In this document: one piece after another, positions 51,826 to 61,735 of the stretch
Layout of the letters: each line of letters opens with the position of its first letter
Position numbering within the stretch: position 1 is the stretch's first letter
Assembly: GCA_003150405.1 (NCBI GenBank)
Contig: QAMM01000001.1
Span: forward strand, 1 to 64,000
Length of the DNA stretch: 64,000 nucleotides
Source of the DNA: Clostridiales bacterium
GTDB lineage: Bacteria; Bacillota; Clostridia; Oscillospirales; Ruminococcaceae
Reading direction: 5' to 3'
Program-made: the position numbers and the translations under genes
Notes under the pieces: model-generated
What the model was told of the DNA's origin: nothing
Databases searched by the model: none
Seen by the model: the letters and a program-made list of their open reading frames with translations, nothing else

Positions 51826-52568
51826 TTCTCTTCCTCCTCTGCCATCAGCCAGCGCAGCGCTTTGACAAACCGCTCCGACACCTGGTGAAAATGCCCGCCT
51901 TGGTTCCATTCCAGCCGAACCTGTCCCGGTGCGGCAAGCCGCCTGCAAAGCAGGTTTTCCATTTGGCGGGTACACTCTCCCACCTCAGCCATCACCGGAT
52001 TCCGGGTGTGCTCTTCGCGTTTCCCCAAAGAAAGATAAACCCGCACATCGGTGCGGCACAGGGGATGACTTTCCGCGTAATTCAAAAAGCCCTCGTACCA
52101 AAGCGACCCGGAAAGGCTCCCAACCCGGCCGAAGGCGCCGGTCGTAAAAAGCGAAAAGGCTGCTGCCAAACCGCCGAGTGAATAACCCAGCAGCGCCGTC
52201 CGTTCCGGCACAGACCGGATGCCAAATGCCTGTCGGACAGCTGGTTGAGCTTCTGCAACCAAAAAATCCAAAAACTCCGGTGCACCACCCCTGAAATCCG
52301 CCTCCCGGCCAGGCAGCCGCGACGCAGGCCAGGGGGTAAAATCAACATTCCAGTCAAGTGGCGGCGCCAACACCAAAAAAAAGGGAGGGAGTTCCCTGTC
52401 AAATGCGGGTTCCAGCATCTCCGCAATTTGTGGGAGATTCGCCGCAAAATCTTCACCCGCCAGCAGATATGCCATGGAACCGTTTTCAGCCGCTATTTTA
52501 CCGGACGGCGGCTGGTAAACCGTGAGCCGCCGTTTTCCAAGTGCGAGCTCGGTCACTGTTCCTTTCAA
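51822..52568 (-). CDS. Alpha/beta hydrolase of the esterase D/IroE type
   Basis: 248 aa from TTG 52568 (GGGGGAGCAGCG upstream). Nucleophile elbow LLGYSLGGLAAAFS, SLSGSLWYEGF with the acidic region after, and a C-terminal catalytic His in GGHFHQVSERF. The family hydrolyses ester-linked siderophores or acyl thioesters. No signal peptide. Coupled by overlap to yaaA. Substrate unknown. Confidence 0.85.
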   Translation of the reverse strand: MKGTVTELALGKRRLTVYQPPSGKIAAENGSMAYLLAGEDFAANLPQIAEMLEPAFDRELPPFFLVLAPPLDWNVDFTPWPASRLPGREADFRGGAPEFLDFLVAEAQPAVRQAFGIRSVPERTALLGYSLGGLAAAFSLFTTGAFGRVGSLSGSLWYEGFLNYAESHPLCRTDVRVYLSLGKREEHTRNPVMAEVGECTRQMENLLCRRLAAPGQVRLEWNQGGHFHQVSERFVKALRWLMAEEEEK

Positions 52569-52583
52569 CGCTGCTCCCCCTTT

Positions 52584-55500
52584 TTACATTTTATCCATAC
52601 TCCGGTTAAAATAATGCTGTTCAAATTCTTCCGGTGGAAGAGGTTTTGAGAACACATAGCCCTGCACCATATCACAACCTATACTTTTTAAAAATTCTAC
52701 CTGCCGTTTGTCCTCAACACCCTCGGAGACGGTTTTCAAATGCAGGCTTTTGGCAATTGCCATAACGCCTTCCACAATGCTGTTTCCCCGCTGGCAGCAG
52801 TCTCCGTCCGCTTCAAAAAAGGCCCGATCCAGCTTGAGTACGTCTACCGAAACATTGTTCAGCAGATTCAGAGAGGAATAACCACTTCCAAAGTCATCCA
52901 TAGAACAGGTGCACCCCATTGCGTGAATTTCATCAATGCATGTGGACAGCACCGAAAAATTCTCATACACCAGCGTCTCGGTAAACTCAAATTCCAAATA
53001 CTGCGGCGGAATGTCGTACCGTATGATCAGCCTGCGGTAGCTGTCCAGAAAATCCGGCACCTCAAGGCTCGCCCGGGAGAGGTTGACCGAAACCGGCACC
53101 GGTACAACGCCGTTGTCCAGCCAGCGGCGAATCAGCCGGCAAACCTGTTCAAAAACATACAAATCAATTTGCACGACAAAGCCGTTTTTCTCAAACAACG
53201 GGATAAAGTCGCTGGGACCAATCAGCCCTTCTTCTGGATCATTCCAGCGTACCAGTGCCTCGGCACCGGCAAGGCGTTCATCCCGCAAAGCGATTTTCGG
53301 CTGAAGGAAAACAACAAACTCATGCCGCAGCAGAGCCGCATACATTTTGTCCTCCAGTTCTTTTTCCCGCAGCATCCGGCGCCGAATTTGTTCGTCATAT
53401 ACAGCATACGACAAACGGCGGGAATGCTGTGGAATTAGCCTGCGCGCCAAATTGGCCTTGTCCATCATGGTGATGATATCCTCGTCGGGATCATCCGGAA
53501 AATAAACGCCGTAGGACATCACCACGCCAAAACGAACCTTCTGCCGGTTCATCAGCTCGGAAACCTGCCGGTTGATAGCAAGCAGCCGCCGTTCCAGCGT
53601 TTCCATAGAGGAGTAGTGCATGAGAATTCCAAAATTATCCGCCATTAAGCGGCCGCAGGTTTCCCGTCTTTCCAATGAATTTACAATAATTTTCTGCGTC
53701 TTTTGGAGCACCTCGTCTCCCGCCTCCCGTCCAAAACGGTCATTGAGCAGCTTAAAGCGGTCAATATTGGAATAAATGAGCACATAGGGGGTCTTGCGTT
53801 CACGCAGGTAACCGGCCGCAATTTGTTCGAACCTGCGCTTGTTGTGCCCGCCCGTCACCGGGTCAACATAGGCTATGCGCTCCAGGCGCCGCCGGTTATA
53901 AAGCTGAACTGCCAGAAACAGGAGAAGAACCGCCGAAAAAAGCACAGCAATGAACACAACCACCAGAATGGTGGAATGGAACAAGGCCCGGGTGTTATCC
54001 CCAATGGTTTCTGACGGTACAACCGTCACTAGGTACCAGTCGTTGAGTTCCATTGGAATGTAAAGCAGGTATTTTTCTGCGGAACCATCGTTGTATTCCA
54101 GAAAACCGGGTTTCTGAAGCTGAAAATCAATTTCAATTTGGCGCGTATTATAATCGCTGCTGAGCTGTACGCCGTTAAGCGCGCTGAACAAGCTGTCACC
54201 CGCCGCCATCTGAGCACTGTCCGAACCGAGCAGAACGGTTCCATCACTATGAACCAGGTAAGCATAACCGTTGCCCTCAAACGAATCGAATGCCAAATGT
54301 TCCAGATTGCAGTAGGCGGCAATCGCCCTGATTTCAGTGCCGTTCAGGTTTTTCTTCTCCATTGGCAGAAGAAAAACCATGAACTGTGCATGCAGATCCT
54401 CACGGTACAGCAGATCGGTAGTTTCCTGCCCCGAAACATACAGCTTCTCAAGTTCTTTTTGAAACCGCTCGGGGTTTAAATCCGTGTCAGTGGAAATCCA
54501 GCTGCCATTTTCATCCATCAGTGCAAGATAGGAATAACCCCAAATATCCTTTTCCCGCCGCATCAATGCCAATGCCTCGGGCACTGTATTTACCGCACCG
54601 CTTTCAATATCCGCCGCAAGCGACTCCAACTGAACACGGTTGGAGCGTACCATTTGTTGGATATTGGACATTACCTGGCTGGATACCTCACGCAGATGTT
54701 CCCGGTTTTCCTGATGGATCATCTGGTCAAAATACCTCAGATAACCAATACAAAGCGCCGCAATACCGAGCAAAGCGGCCAGCAGCAGCACGGCAACCGC
54801 CGTATAGGTTTTTCGCCGCTGGCCGGGCAGATCCGACAGTGTGTGTGTATACCCGCCGCGCATTCCTTTCTGTCTGGTCTCCGGCTGTTCCGCCGGCTTC
54901 CACTCTTCTGCACGCGACTTCCAATCTCCTTTGGAGAGTTCCTTCTCATAAAAGCAGTAATTGTTTTTACCGCAGCGTTTTGCCTCATAAAGTGCCAAAT
55001 CGGCGCGTTCATACAGTTCCTCAAAGGTCTCGCCGTCCTGTGGAAACAACGCAATGCCTACACTGCCGGAAAGCGTTATCAGCTTTTCTCCAAAACGGAA
55101 TTTTTCCCGGAAGGCCGCACAGATTCCCGCCGCCTTATCCGCTGCAACCTGGGCGGTAGAAATATTGCGGAGGCAGACCAAAAACTCATCTCCGCCAATT
55201 CGCCCCACCACATCGTCATCTCGAAACAGGTAGCGTATGCGGCGGGAACACTCCCGCAGCACCTGGTCGCCCAGCATATGCCCATAGGTGTCGTTGACCT
55301 GTTTAAAGTTGTCCAAATCCACAATCATCAAGGCATGGAAGCGGTCCTCACCCACGTCCAGCAAAGCGTCCCGTGTTTGCTTTTCGGCAAACGCCTTGTT
55401 GCACAGCCCGGTCAGCGCATCTCGTTCCGAACGGAATTTCAGCGCCAGCTCCTCACGCTTTTGTGCATCTATGTCTTTTAAATAGGTGAAACCTTTTAAA

Positions 55501-58133
55501 CTGCCGGTTTCCGGATCTTCCAGCAGGTGCATTGTTTTGCTGACCCAACGGTAAACCCCGCCCTCCATCTTCAGCCGGTACTCAAAATGGAGTTCGGTCT
55601 CCCCGCGCGTAAAAGCCGCTGTCAGGCTTTCAAGGCTAAACCGTTCCAGCACAGTTTTGCGGTCCTCTGGAAAAACGACCTGTCCGCACACCGCTTCCAG
55701 CGCCTTGGAATAGGACTGCACCGGTTCCATTCCGGCCCTGCGGGTCCATTCGTCCTTGTCTACATACAAACGATCCTGCGTCAAGTCAATTTCATAGGTC
55801 AGCAGCGCCTCGGACAACATGGCATTACGGTACTGTTCCTCCTGCCGGTAAAGAAGCTCCGCCTTTTTTTGTTTTGTAATATCCTCCGCCACTCCAATGG
55901 CACGCACTGGGTTGCCGTCCCGGTCGTAAAGAGTGGTCAGGGAAACGCGGTTCCAAACATATCCGCCTTCTGCCACGTGGATCCGGACTACACAGGAGGC
56001 ATGCGGTTCCCCTTTTTGTATTTTCTCATACATAGCGATAAACTGAGGAACATCTTCTTCAAAGCATACCTTTTGCTCTACCAGCGAAGCCGGTACATTG
56101 GAAATAACCGGCGGCAGCCCATAAAGGGCAACCGAGCGTTCTGGGTGTTCAATCACTCCTCGTTTCATATCATAATCAAAAATGACATTGGCCGTTTGCT
56201 CCAAGGCAACCCGCAGGCGCTCCTCATTCATCCGCAGTTTCTCGGTTAGCGCGCGGCGCTCGGTTGTATCAATGACAATACAGCTTAATACCGTTTCTCC
56301 TGCATTTTGGGTAAACGCCCCGCGAACCAGCAGCCAAATCACCGAACCGTCGCGCCGGTGCACTCGTTTTTCATATTCAAAGCTTTTTTGCCCACACTCA
56401 CGTGCATTTTGAATGACCGTCTGAAACAGCTCAACATCATCCGGGTGGGTAAGTAAAATCAGCTTATTTTCCAACTCCTCGCGCAGCTGATCCGGCGTAT
56501 AGCCTAACATGTGATAAAATGCCTCGTTGGCAAAAACCAGGGTGAAGCATTCATCGAGCTTGACCTCGCAGACCCCGCCCGGCGCGTTGTCGTTCAAAAA
56601 CTGCAGCGTGGCATTGAGCGTCTCCAGCTCGGTTACATCGGTAAAAGCGCAGATGAATCCCCGGTTTTCACCCCCGCTGCCAACCATTGGGGTGCGCACC
56701 AACTTCCAGCGCCGACCCTCCTGCAAATAGTACTGTTCCTGCGTGGTTCCCCCCGCTGGATCCAAACCGTTTTCCCCAATCTGATCTGTTTTTCCAAGGC
56801 AGTCCTCCGCCCGAATGTGAAACAGCTTTTCCGCACTCTGGTTGATCAAGGTCAACCGTCGTTCCTCGTCAAGAATAACCAGCGCCGTCGGCAGGGAATC
56901 CAGAATATTTTTATAGAACCACTTTAACTCGTGTACGTCGGTCACATCAAGAATGACGCAGTAAAAAAACGGCTCGCCGTTTTCCTCCGCTATTTCCCCG
57001 CGGTTAAACACCCAAAGCTCTCCGGGGCCCTTGTGGCAAATGCGGTACTCCAAAGCCAGTTTTTTGTAATTAGCCGCCTGCTTTGCAAATTCTTCCCGTA
57101 CCCGCTCTCGGTCTTGCTCCACAACCATTTCAAACATGCTGTCATGGTACAGCCTGCGGATTTCTTCACGGGTATAGCCGGTAATTTTCAAAAAGCCCGG
57201 AGAAAGGTAGACAAAACTGCCGCTGCTGTTCACACGGCATTTCTGAACACCGCTGGGGATCTTGTCGGTCAATTCCTCCAGTTCTCGGTTCTTTGCCGCT
57301 AAAACAGACGCCTTTTCCACCACCTGCTGCTGAAGCTCCACCATTTCGGTTACATCAATGCAGACGCTCACCGCGGCTTCACGGCGATCCGCTCCAACCC
57401 GTACCCGCCGTCCGCGCTCCACCACCCAAATAGCAGCGCCGTCTTTTTTGCGCAGGCGGTAACGTACATCGTAATCGTCCCCTGCTCTCAGGCAGGCTTC
57501 CATCTGCCTGTTCATACCGTCGTAATCCTCGGCTAAAATACAGGCCTGCACATACCCGCCGGTTGCCTCCATAAATTCATCGTAGGTATAGCCAAGATAC
57601 CGCAGCATCTGTTCGTTAATAAAGTAAAGCGGATAGCCAGGCTCTAGGTATACCCCCATCAGCCCGCCTGCGACCGTTTCGTTGAGCAGACGAAACGCTT
57701 CATTTTTGACCCGCTCCTGCATCTGACGTTCAACATCGACGGAGTAATGACCGGAGGAGATCCCATCTCCAGGTACAGAGGAATGCAGCAATGCAATATA
57801 GTAGCGGCCCTCCAACGCCACCAGGGATGCCGTCAGTTCCAAATGGAAGCATACACCATTCTGCTCTGCTGTGAGTTCTGCACATACGTCGGCGCAGTCC
57901 GCGCAAAGAGTGCGCGACTCCAGCCGGTTCCAAGTCACGTGGTAGCCCGCCGGATCAGCCGCTATTTCTGCTTCCGCCGCGCCGAACGCATCGGCTGTAT
58001 CTGTCAGGGCTGTTCCCGCGCACAGCGCATCCTCTGTAAAAAAGGCGAGGGTTTCGGTTGCATCCCGCTTCACAAGATAAGCCTCAATAAAACTGCGGAA
58101 CGCTTTTTCAGCAGCTTGATTCCGCTTTTCCAT
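52584..58133 (-). CDS. Giant multi-PAS GGDEF / dCache / GGDEF-EAL c-di-GMP protein
   Basis: 1849 aa in one frame. Domains: NTF2/SnoaL-like (about 1-130), six PAS domains (145-890), GGDEF 1 with intact GGDEF at 980-984 and I-site RDDD at 971-974, membrane helix 1108-1133, extracellular dCache (1134-1385), membrane helix 1388-1412, a degenerate GGDEF (MADNF at 1497-1501) and EAL (EAL 1625-1627, VSVNLSR, MDDFGSGYSS, VLKLDR, SEGVE all present). It appears able both to make and to break c-di-GMP. It looks like a soluble cyclase fused to a membrane GGDEF-EAL protein. Ribosome site AAAGGAGGG. Confidence 0.92.
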   Translation of the reverse strand: MEKRNQAAEKAFRSFIEAYLVKRDATETLAFFTEDALCAGTALTDTADAFGAAEAEIAADPAGYHVTWNRLESRTLCADCADVCAELTAEQNGVCFHLELTASLVALEGRYYIALLHSSVPGDGISSGHYSVDVERQMQERVKNEAFRLLNETVAGGLMGVYLEPGYPLYFINEQMLRYLGYTYDEFMEATGGYVQACILAEDYDGMNRQMEACLRAGDDYDVRYRLRKKDGAAIWVVERGRRVRVGADRREAAVSVCIDVTEMVELQQQVVEKASVLAAKNRELEELTDKIPSGVQKCRVNSSGSFVYLSPGFLKITGYTREEIRRLYHDSMFEMVVEQDRERVREEFAKQAANYKKLALEYRICHKGPGELWVFNRGEIAEENGEPFFYCVILDVTDVHELKWFYKNILDSLPTALVILDEERRLTLINQSAEKLFHIRAEDCLGKTDQIGENGLDPAGGTTQEQYYLQEGRRWKLVRTPMVGSGGENRGFICAFTDVTELETLNATLQFLNDNAPGGVCEVKLDECFTLVFANEAFYHMLGYTPDQLREELENKLILLTHPDDVELFQTVIQNARECGQKSFEYEKRVHRRDGSVIWLLVRGAFTQNAGETVLSCIVIDTTERRALTEKLRMNEERLRVALEQTANVIFDYDMKRGVIEHPERSVALYGLPPVISNVPASLVEQKVCFEEDVPQFIAMYEKIQKGEPHASCVVRIHVAEGGYVWNRVSLTTLYDRDGNPVRAIGVAEDITKQKKAELLYRQEEQYRNAMLSEALLTYEIDLTQDRLYVDKDEWTRRAGMEPVQSYSKALEAVCGQVVFPEDRKTVLERFSLESLTAAFTRGETELHFEYRLKMEGGVYRWVSKTMHLLEDPETGSLKGFTYLKDIDAQKREELALKFRSERDALTGLCNKAFAEKQTRDALLDVGEDRFHALMIVDLDNFKQVNDTYGHMLGDQVLRECSRRIRYLFRDDDVVGRIGGDEFLVCLRNISTAQVAADKAAGICAAFREKFRFGEKLITLSGSVGIALFPQDGETFEELYERADLALYEAKRCGKNNYCFYEKELSKGDWKSRAEEWKPAEQPETRQKGMRGGYTHTLSDLPGQRRKTYTAVAVLLLAALLGIAALCIGYLRYFDQMIHQENREHLREVSSQVMSNIQQMVRSNRVQLESLAADIESGAVNTVPEALALMRREKDIWGYSYLALMDENGSWISTDTDLNPERFQKELEKLYVSGQETTDLLYREDLHAQFMVFLLPMEKKNLNGTEIRAIAAYCNLEHLAFDSFEGNGYAYLVHSDGTVLLGSDSAQMAAGDSLFSALNGVQLSSDYNTRQIEIDFQLQKPGFLEYNDGSAEKYLLYIPMELNDWYLVTVVPSETIGDNTRALFHSTILVVVFIAVLFSAVLLLFLAVQLYNRRRLERIAYVDPVTGGHNKRRFEQIAAGYLRERKTPYVLIYSNIDRFKLLNDRFGREAGDEVLQKTQKIIVNSLERRETCGRLMADNFGILMHYSSMETLERRLLAINRQVSELMNRQKVRFGVVMSYGVYFPDDPDEDIITMMDKANLARRLIPQHSRRLSYAVYDEQIRRRMLREKELEDKMYAALLRHEFVVFLQPKIALRDERLAGAEALVRWNDPEEGLIGPSDFIPLFEKNGFVVQIDLYVFEQVCRLIRRWLDNGVVPVPVSVNLSRASLEVPDFLDSYRRLIIRYDIPPQYLEFEFTETLVYENFSVLSTCIDEIHAMGCTCSMDDFGSGYSSLNLLNNVSVDVLKLDRAFFEADGDCCQRGNSIVEGVMAIAKSLHLKTVSEGVEDKRQVEFLKSIGCDMVQGYVFSKPLPPEEFEQHYFNRSMDKM

Positions 58134-58202
58134 CCGCCGTCCCTCCTTTCGCCCGCTGAAGCCTCAAATCGCCAGTCACAATCCCAAGAAAATATTTGTT
58201 TT

Positions 58203-58231
58203 ATTATAGCATTCTGCGAACACCTGGTCAA
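58203..58231 (-). promoter_or_regulatory. Promoter of the c-di-GMP protein gene
   Basis: TTGACC (58226-58231), 17-bp spacer, TATAAT (58203-58208) with extended TG (TGCTATAAT), giving a leader of about 63 nt. The leader is too short for a riboswitch. Confidence 0.8.
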
Positions 58232-58277
58232 TTCAGACACAGACGTGCCGGAAAAATTTTCTCCAGGCAAACCCGTA

Positions 58278-58991
58278 TTAAAGCACGAGTGCCTGCATTG
58301 CCCAGCCCACCGGCTCGTGCAGAACCAAATCAGCCCCATTATCCGCCGTGGTTGCCTCCAAATTGATGACAGCCAACCGCCGTCCATGAAAGTATTGCAG
58401 CATACCGGCAGCAGGCCAGACGGTCAGAGAGGTTCCCGCCACAATCATAGTATCCGCCCAGGAGATGTACTGTATCGCCTCCCGCACCACCGTCTCGTCC
58501 AGCGGCTCCTCATAAAGAACGACCTCCGGTTTGACAATTCCCCCGCAGCTGCAGCGGGGCACCCCAGCGCTGTCCCGGATAAACTCCGCTGGATAACCCT
58601 TTCCACAGCGCATACAGGCATTTCGGTGTACCGAACCGTGCAGTTCCAGCACCTTCCGGCTTCCCGCTTTCTGGTGCAGTCCGTCAATGTTCTGGGTCAC
58701 CACCGCTGTTAATTTTCCTATCTGCTCCATCTTGGCCAGCTTGCGGTGAGCGGCGTTTGGCTGTGCGTCCAGCCAAAGCATCTTTTCCCGGTAAAAACGG
58801 TAAAAGGTCTCTGGGTCCCGCTCAAAAAAGCTGCGGCTGAGAATGGTCTCGGGCGGATAATCATACCGCTGATTATAAAGCCCGTCCGGACTGCGGAAAT
58901 CCGGTATGCCGCTTTCCTTGGAAACGCCTGCCCCGCCGAAAAAGACAATCCGTTGCGATGTATCAATTATCTGCTGCAATGTTTCCGCCAT
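58278..58991 (-). CDS. cobB: NAD-dependent protein deacylase (sirtuin)
   Basis: 237 aa from ATG 58991, chosen because GGGGAGG lies 9 nt upstream; the frame is open far beyond, into the divergent nitroreductase gene, and that part was rejected. Sirtuin motifs: FFGGAGVSKESGIPDFRS, TQNIDGLHQKAG, catalytic His in LELHGSVH, zinc knuckle CMRCG...CSCGG, and GTSLTVWPAA. It removes acyl groups from lysines using NAD. Confidence 0.93.
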   Translation of the reverse strand: MAETLQQIIDTSQRIVFFGGAGVSKESGIPDFRSPDGLYNQRYDYPPETILSRSFFERDPETFYRFYREKMLWLDAQPNAAHRKLAKMEQIGKLTAVVTQNIDGLHQKAGSRKVLELHGSVHRNACMRCGKGYPAEFIRDSAGVPRCSCGGIVKPEVVLYEEPLDETVVREAIQYISWADTMIVAGTSLTVWPAAGMLQYFHGRRLAVINLEATTADNGADLVLHEPVGWAMQALVL

Positions 58992-59214
58992 TGCGCCCAT
59001 CCTCCCCGTACCGCCGCATACAACCGCGCGCTTTTGTCGGAAGCACCGTCCATAATTGCGGCGTCTCTTGATTTCATTATACCACCGCACGGGAGAAACG
59101 CCATCATTCTTTTTGGAAGAAAGCCTTTTTTTCAATGTGTTTGAATCGCGATACGCCGGTTCCCCTTTTTCGGGGGCGACCTGCGCGAATTCCAAGCCAT
59201 ACTCCAGAATTCCC

Positions 59215-59243
59215 TTGATTTTTTCACTTCGCAGTGCTATTCT
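59215..59243 (+). promoter_or_regulatory. Promoter of the nitroreductase gene
   Basis: TTGATT (59215-59220), 17-bp spacer, TATTCT (59238-59243) with extended TG, 43 nt before ATG 59287. Confidence 0.6.
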
Positions 59244-59286
59244 GAACCTGTAAGTTTGTCCTATCCACCAAAGGAGGAAAATAAAA

Positions 59287-59805
59287 ATGAGCCAAGTACT
59301 AGAAAACATTAAAACACGCAGAAGCACCCGTGCCTATCAGGACACGCCGGTAGCCAAGCAAACCCTTGAAGAAATCCTGAACGCCGGCTTATATGCGCCC
59401 AGCGCCAACAACACCCAGAATTGGCAGTTTACCGTGGTACAGGACGCCGAAAAACTGACTAAGCTGCAAAAAGCAGTTGCGGCTGCTCTCGGCAACCCGG
59501 ATTACCACCGCTTCTATGGCGCACCCTGCCTTGTTGTTGTTTCCGCGCCGAAGGATTATTCACATGCAATGGCAGACTGCTCCTGTGCGCTGGAAAACAT
59601 CTTCCTTGCAGCGCATGATTTCGGCATCGCTTCGGTTTGGATTAATCAGCTTACCGACACCTGCTTTGACGAAGGGGTTCGCGCGGTTCTCACCGAATTC
59701 GGTGTTCCGGCAGATCACCAGGTCTGTGGATGCGCTGCTTTGGGCTACGCCGCGGCGGAAGGCAAGACCGACCGTGCAAATAAAGGCGTTGTGGTCTACG
59801 CATAA
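59287..59805 (+). CDS. Nitroreductase-family flavoprotein
   Basis: 172 aa. FMN-site motifs: RRSTRAYQDTPV at the N-terminus, APSANNTQNWQFTVV, and GIASVWINQ with a late CGCAALGYA. It is a short, single-domain, FMN/NAD(P)H oxidoreductase; the electron acceptor is unknown. AAAGGAGG ribosome site. Its own promoter and terminator make it monocistronic. Confidence 0.92.
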   Translation: MSQVLENIKTRRSTRAYQDTPVAKQTLEEILNAGLYAPSANNTQNWQFTVVQDAEKLTKLQKAVAAALGNPDYHRFYGAPCLVVVSAPKDYSHAMADCSCALENIFLAAHDFGIASVWINQLTDTCFDEGVRAVLTEFGVPADHQVCGCAALGYAAAEGKTDRANKGVVVYA

Positions 59806-59813
59806 TTGTTCCT

Positions 59814-59848
59814 AAAAGCCAGCTGGAATCATCCGGCTGGCTTTTTTC
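59814..59848 (+). terminator. Terminator of the nitroreductase gene
   Basis: AAAAGCCAGCTGGA (59814-59827) pairs with TCCGGCTGGCTTTT (59832-59845), one wobble, loop of 4, then TT. Confidence 0.85.
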
Positions 59849-60011
59849 TGCCCATACCCCATATCGGGTCTGCCGAGCAGAGCTTACATTTCCCAAACCG
59901 CCTGTTTTTCAGCACAAGCGTATGGATTATCCACCCCAAAACAGCTCCGGGGCTTGCGGCAGGATGCCGTTGGTGGTATGTTTTTTTATTCTTTTTATTT
60001 TGGAGGCACCC

Positions 60012-60878
60012 ATGAACCAAAAAACCAAAGGGATTCTTTGCATTCTCTCCTCTGCCTTCTGCTTTTCGCTTATGAACACCTTCGTACGGCTCTCTGGGGA
60101 ACTTCCTTCTACTCAAAAGAGCTTTTTCCGCAACCTGGTTGCGCTTGTCTTTGCCGTCATTGTACTGCTGAAATCCGGCGGTGGGTTCCACTTCCAGCGT
60201 CCAAACTTAAAATTTCTGCTGCTGCGTTCGGCGCTTGGCACCATTGGAGTGCTGGGGAATTTTTACGCCGTCGACCATCTGCTGCTTTCCGATGCCACCA
60301 TGCTCAGCAAGCTCGGTCCGTTTTTTGCCGTCATCGCCTCATTTTTTCTGCTGAAGGAACGGATCCGTCCCTTCCAGCTTTGTGCAGTGCTGGCCGCCTT
60401 TGCCGGGAGCCTGCTCATCATTAAGCCAAGCGGTGCCGGGTTTGCCGATCTTGTCCCTGCGTTGATCGGCCTCGTCGGTGCGCTTGGAGCTGGAACCGCT
60501 TATACCACTGTACGTTACCTGAGCAAACACGGTGAACGCGGCCCCTTCATCGTCTTTTTCTTCTCGGCCTTTTCCTGTGCCGTCCTGCTGCCGTTTCTGC
60601 TGTTCGATTACCACCCCATGTCATTGGAACAGCTTGGTTTCCTGCTCCTGGCAGGGCTTGCCGCAGCGGGCGGGCAGTTCTCGGTCACGGCAGCCTATTC
60701 CTTTGCGCCTGCCCGGGATATTTCGGTCTTTGACTACACCCAGGTGCTGTTTGCCGCTCTCACCGGATTTTTCCTGTTCGGCCAGGTGCCGGATCTGCTC
60801 AGTTTTATCGGTTATGGGATTATTTGCGGTATCTCAGTGCTCATGTTTTTTTACAACAAAAAACACGCCGGATCCTAA
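60012..60878 (+). CDS. EamA/DMT-family exporter
   Basis: 288 aa from ATG 60012 (TTTTGGAGG, close spacing); 30 upstream codons in the frame were rejected. Ten hydrophobic helices in two EamA repeats (LLLRSALGTIGVLGNFYAV; LSDATMLSKLGPFFAVIASF; second repeat with AYSFAPARDISVFDYTQVLF). DMT transporters export amino acids, metabolites or drugs; substrate unknown. It follows the nitroreductase but after a strong terminator. Confidence 0.9.
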   Translation: MNQKTKGILCILSSAFCFSLMNTFVRLSGELPSTQKSFFRNLVALVFAVIVLLKSGGGFHFQRPNLKFLLLRSALGTIGVLGNFYAVDHLLLSDATMLSKLGPFFAVIASFFLLKERIRPFQLCAVLAAFAGSLLIIKPSGAGFADLVPALIGLVGALGAGTAYTTVRYLSKHGERGPFIVFFFSAFSCAVLLPFLLFDYHPMSLEQLGFLLLAGLAAAGGQFSVTAAYSFAPARDISVFDYTQVLFAALTGFFLFGQVPDLLSFIGYGIICGISVLMFFYNKKHAGS

Positions 60879-61015
60879 CCGCCGATACCGCTTTCTTCCA
60901 AAACAGCGGCAATGCGCTGGACATACCCAGAGTATTTTGCAGCGCTGTTTTGTTTCAGCTCTTTCGATCCGCAGCCTGTGTAAACCCCGAACCCGTACGC
61001 CCTGGGAGCCGGCGC

Positions 61016-61073
61016 ACCGATATGCAATAAAAAGGCCGATGGCATGCCATCGGCCTTTTTATTGCATATCGGT
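61016..61073. terminator. 58-bp perfect palindrome, bidirectional terminator
   Basis: Positions 61016-61044 are the exact reverse complement of 61045-61073. The G/C core (GGCCGATGGCA) is flanked by AAAAA/TTTTT, so it terminates both the EamA gene and the leftward SASA remnant. The gap 60879-61015 shows no gene. Confidence 0.85.
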
Positions 61074-61722
61074 TCAACAGCCGTCTGTATTCCGCAAAAT
61101 AGCACCTCCCAAACACATGTTGGGAAACCGCGTTGAAATGCAGACTGCTCGTTTTTGCCCCAAGCTCAGCCGCAGAGGCAAGGCCAAAGGTTTTCCCTTG
61201 ATGCCGCAATCCGCTGAAGCGCCGCATTGACCGTTTTATAATGGTCCGCTCCCTCCGGGTAATCCTGGAGAAAGCCACCCAGCACCACCGGCGTATGGTA
61301 CATCGCCAAATCCCGTTCCGGCGCGTAAAACAGGTTCCAAACCGTGTAAGCCCCAGTGTCCGCAGCCGGTCGCTGTCGCTTTCTCCCTGGTGTCACAGTA
61401 CGCCACACAAACGGCTGGTACGCAAAGCAAGTTTTGTCTGTATAACCGCATGAACGTAGTGGATCTCTCCCGGTTGTCATTCCTCTATGTCGGCGCTGCC
61501 GACCGCACAGGAAATCAACCCGGCCTCACCTTTAAACGCCCTAACGTATTTCCTCAGCAAAGCTCGCTGCAAGTCCAAAGCCCACAAAGGGCCGTCCCAG
61601 TGGATTGACTGCCAGTGCCCGTTTCGGAGCATAAAAATACGCGTATCGCAAATGGGAGGCACCTCGGAAATCTTACCTCTTCCAACCCTATTGGACCGGC
61701 CCATCAGCAAAAAAGCATCCAT
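61074..61722 (-). pseudogene. Decayed SASA-type carbohydrate acetylesterase
   Basis: Starts well (GAGGGA ribosome site, ATG 61722) and reads MDAFLLMGRSNRVGRGKISE, VPPICDTRIFMLRNGHWQ, then the frame shifts near 61478 (MYHTPVVLGGFLQDY, HYKTVNAALQRIAAS) and again near 61200 (FGLASAAELG, SLHFNAVSQHVFGRCYF). These match start, middle and end of SASA acetylesterases. The nucleophile motif GQSNMAG has become GRSNRVG, so activity would be lost even without the frameshifts. It follows the PAP2 gene by 13 nt. Confidence 0.75.
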
Positions 61723-61735
61723 ATCCCAATTTCCC

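Noticed and set aside
58992..59327. N-terminal extension of the sirtuin frame
   Set aside because: It overlaps the divergent nitroreductase and its promoter; a good ribosome site precedes ATG 58991.
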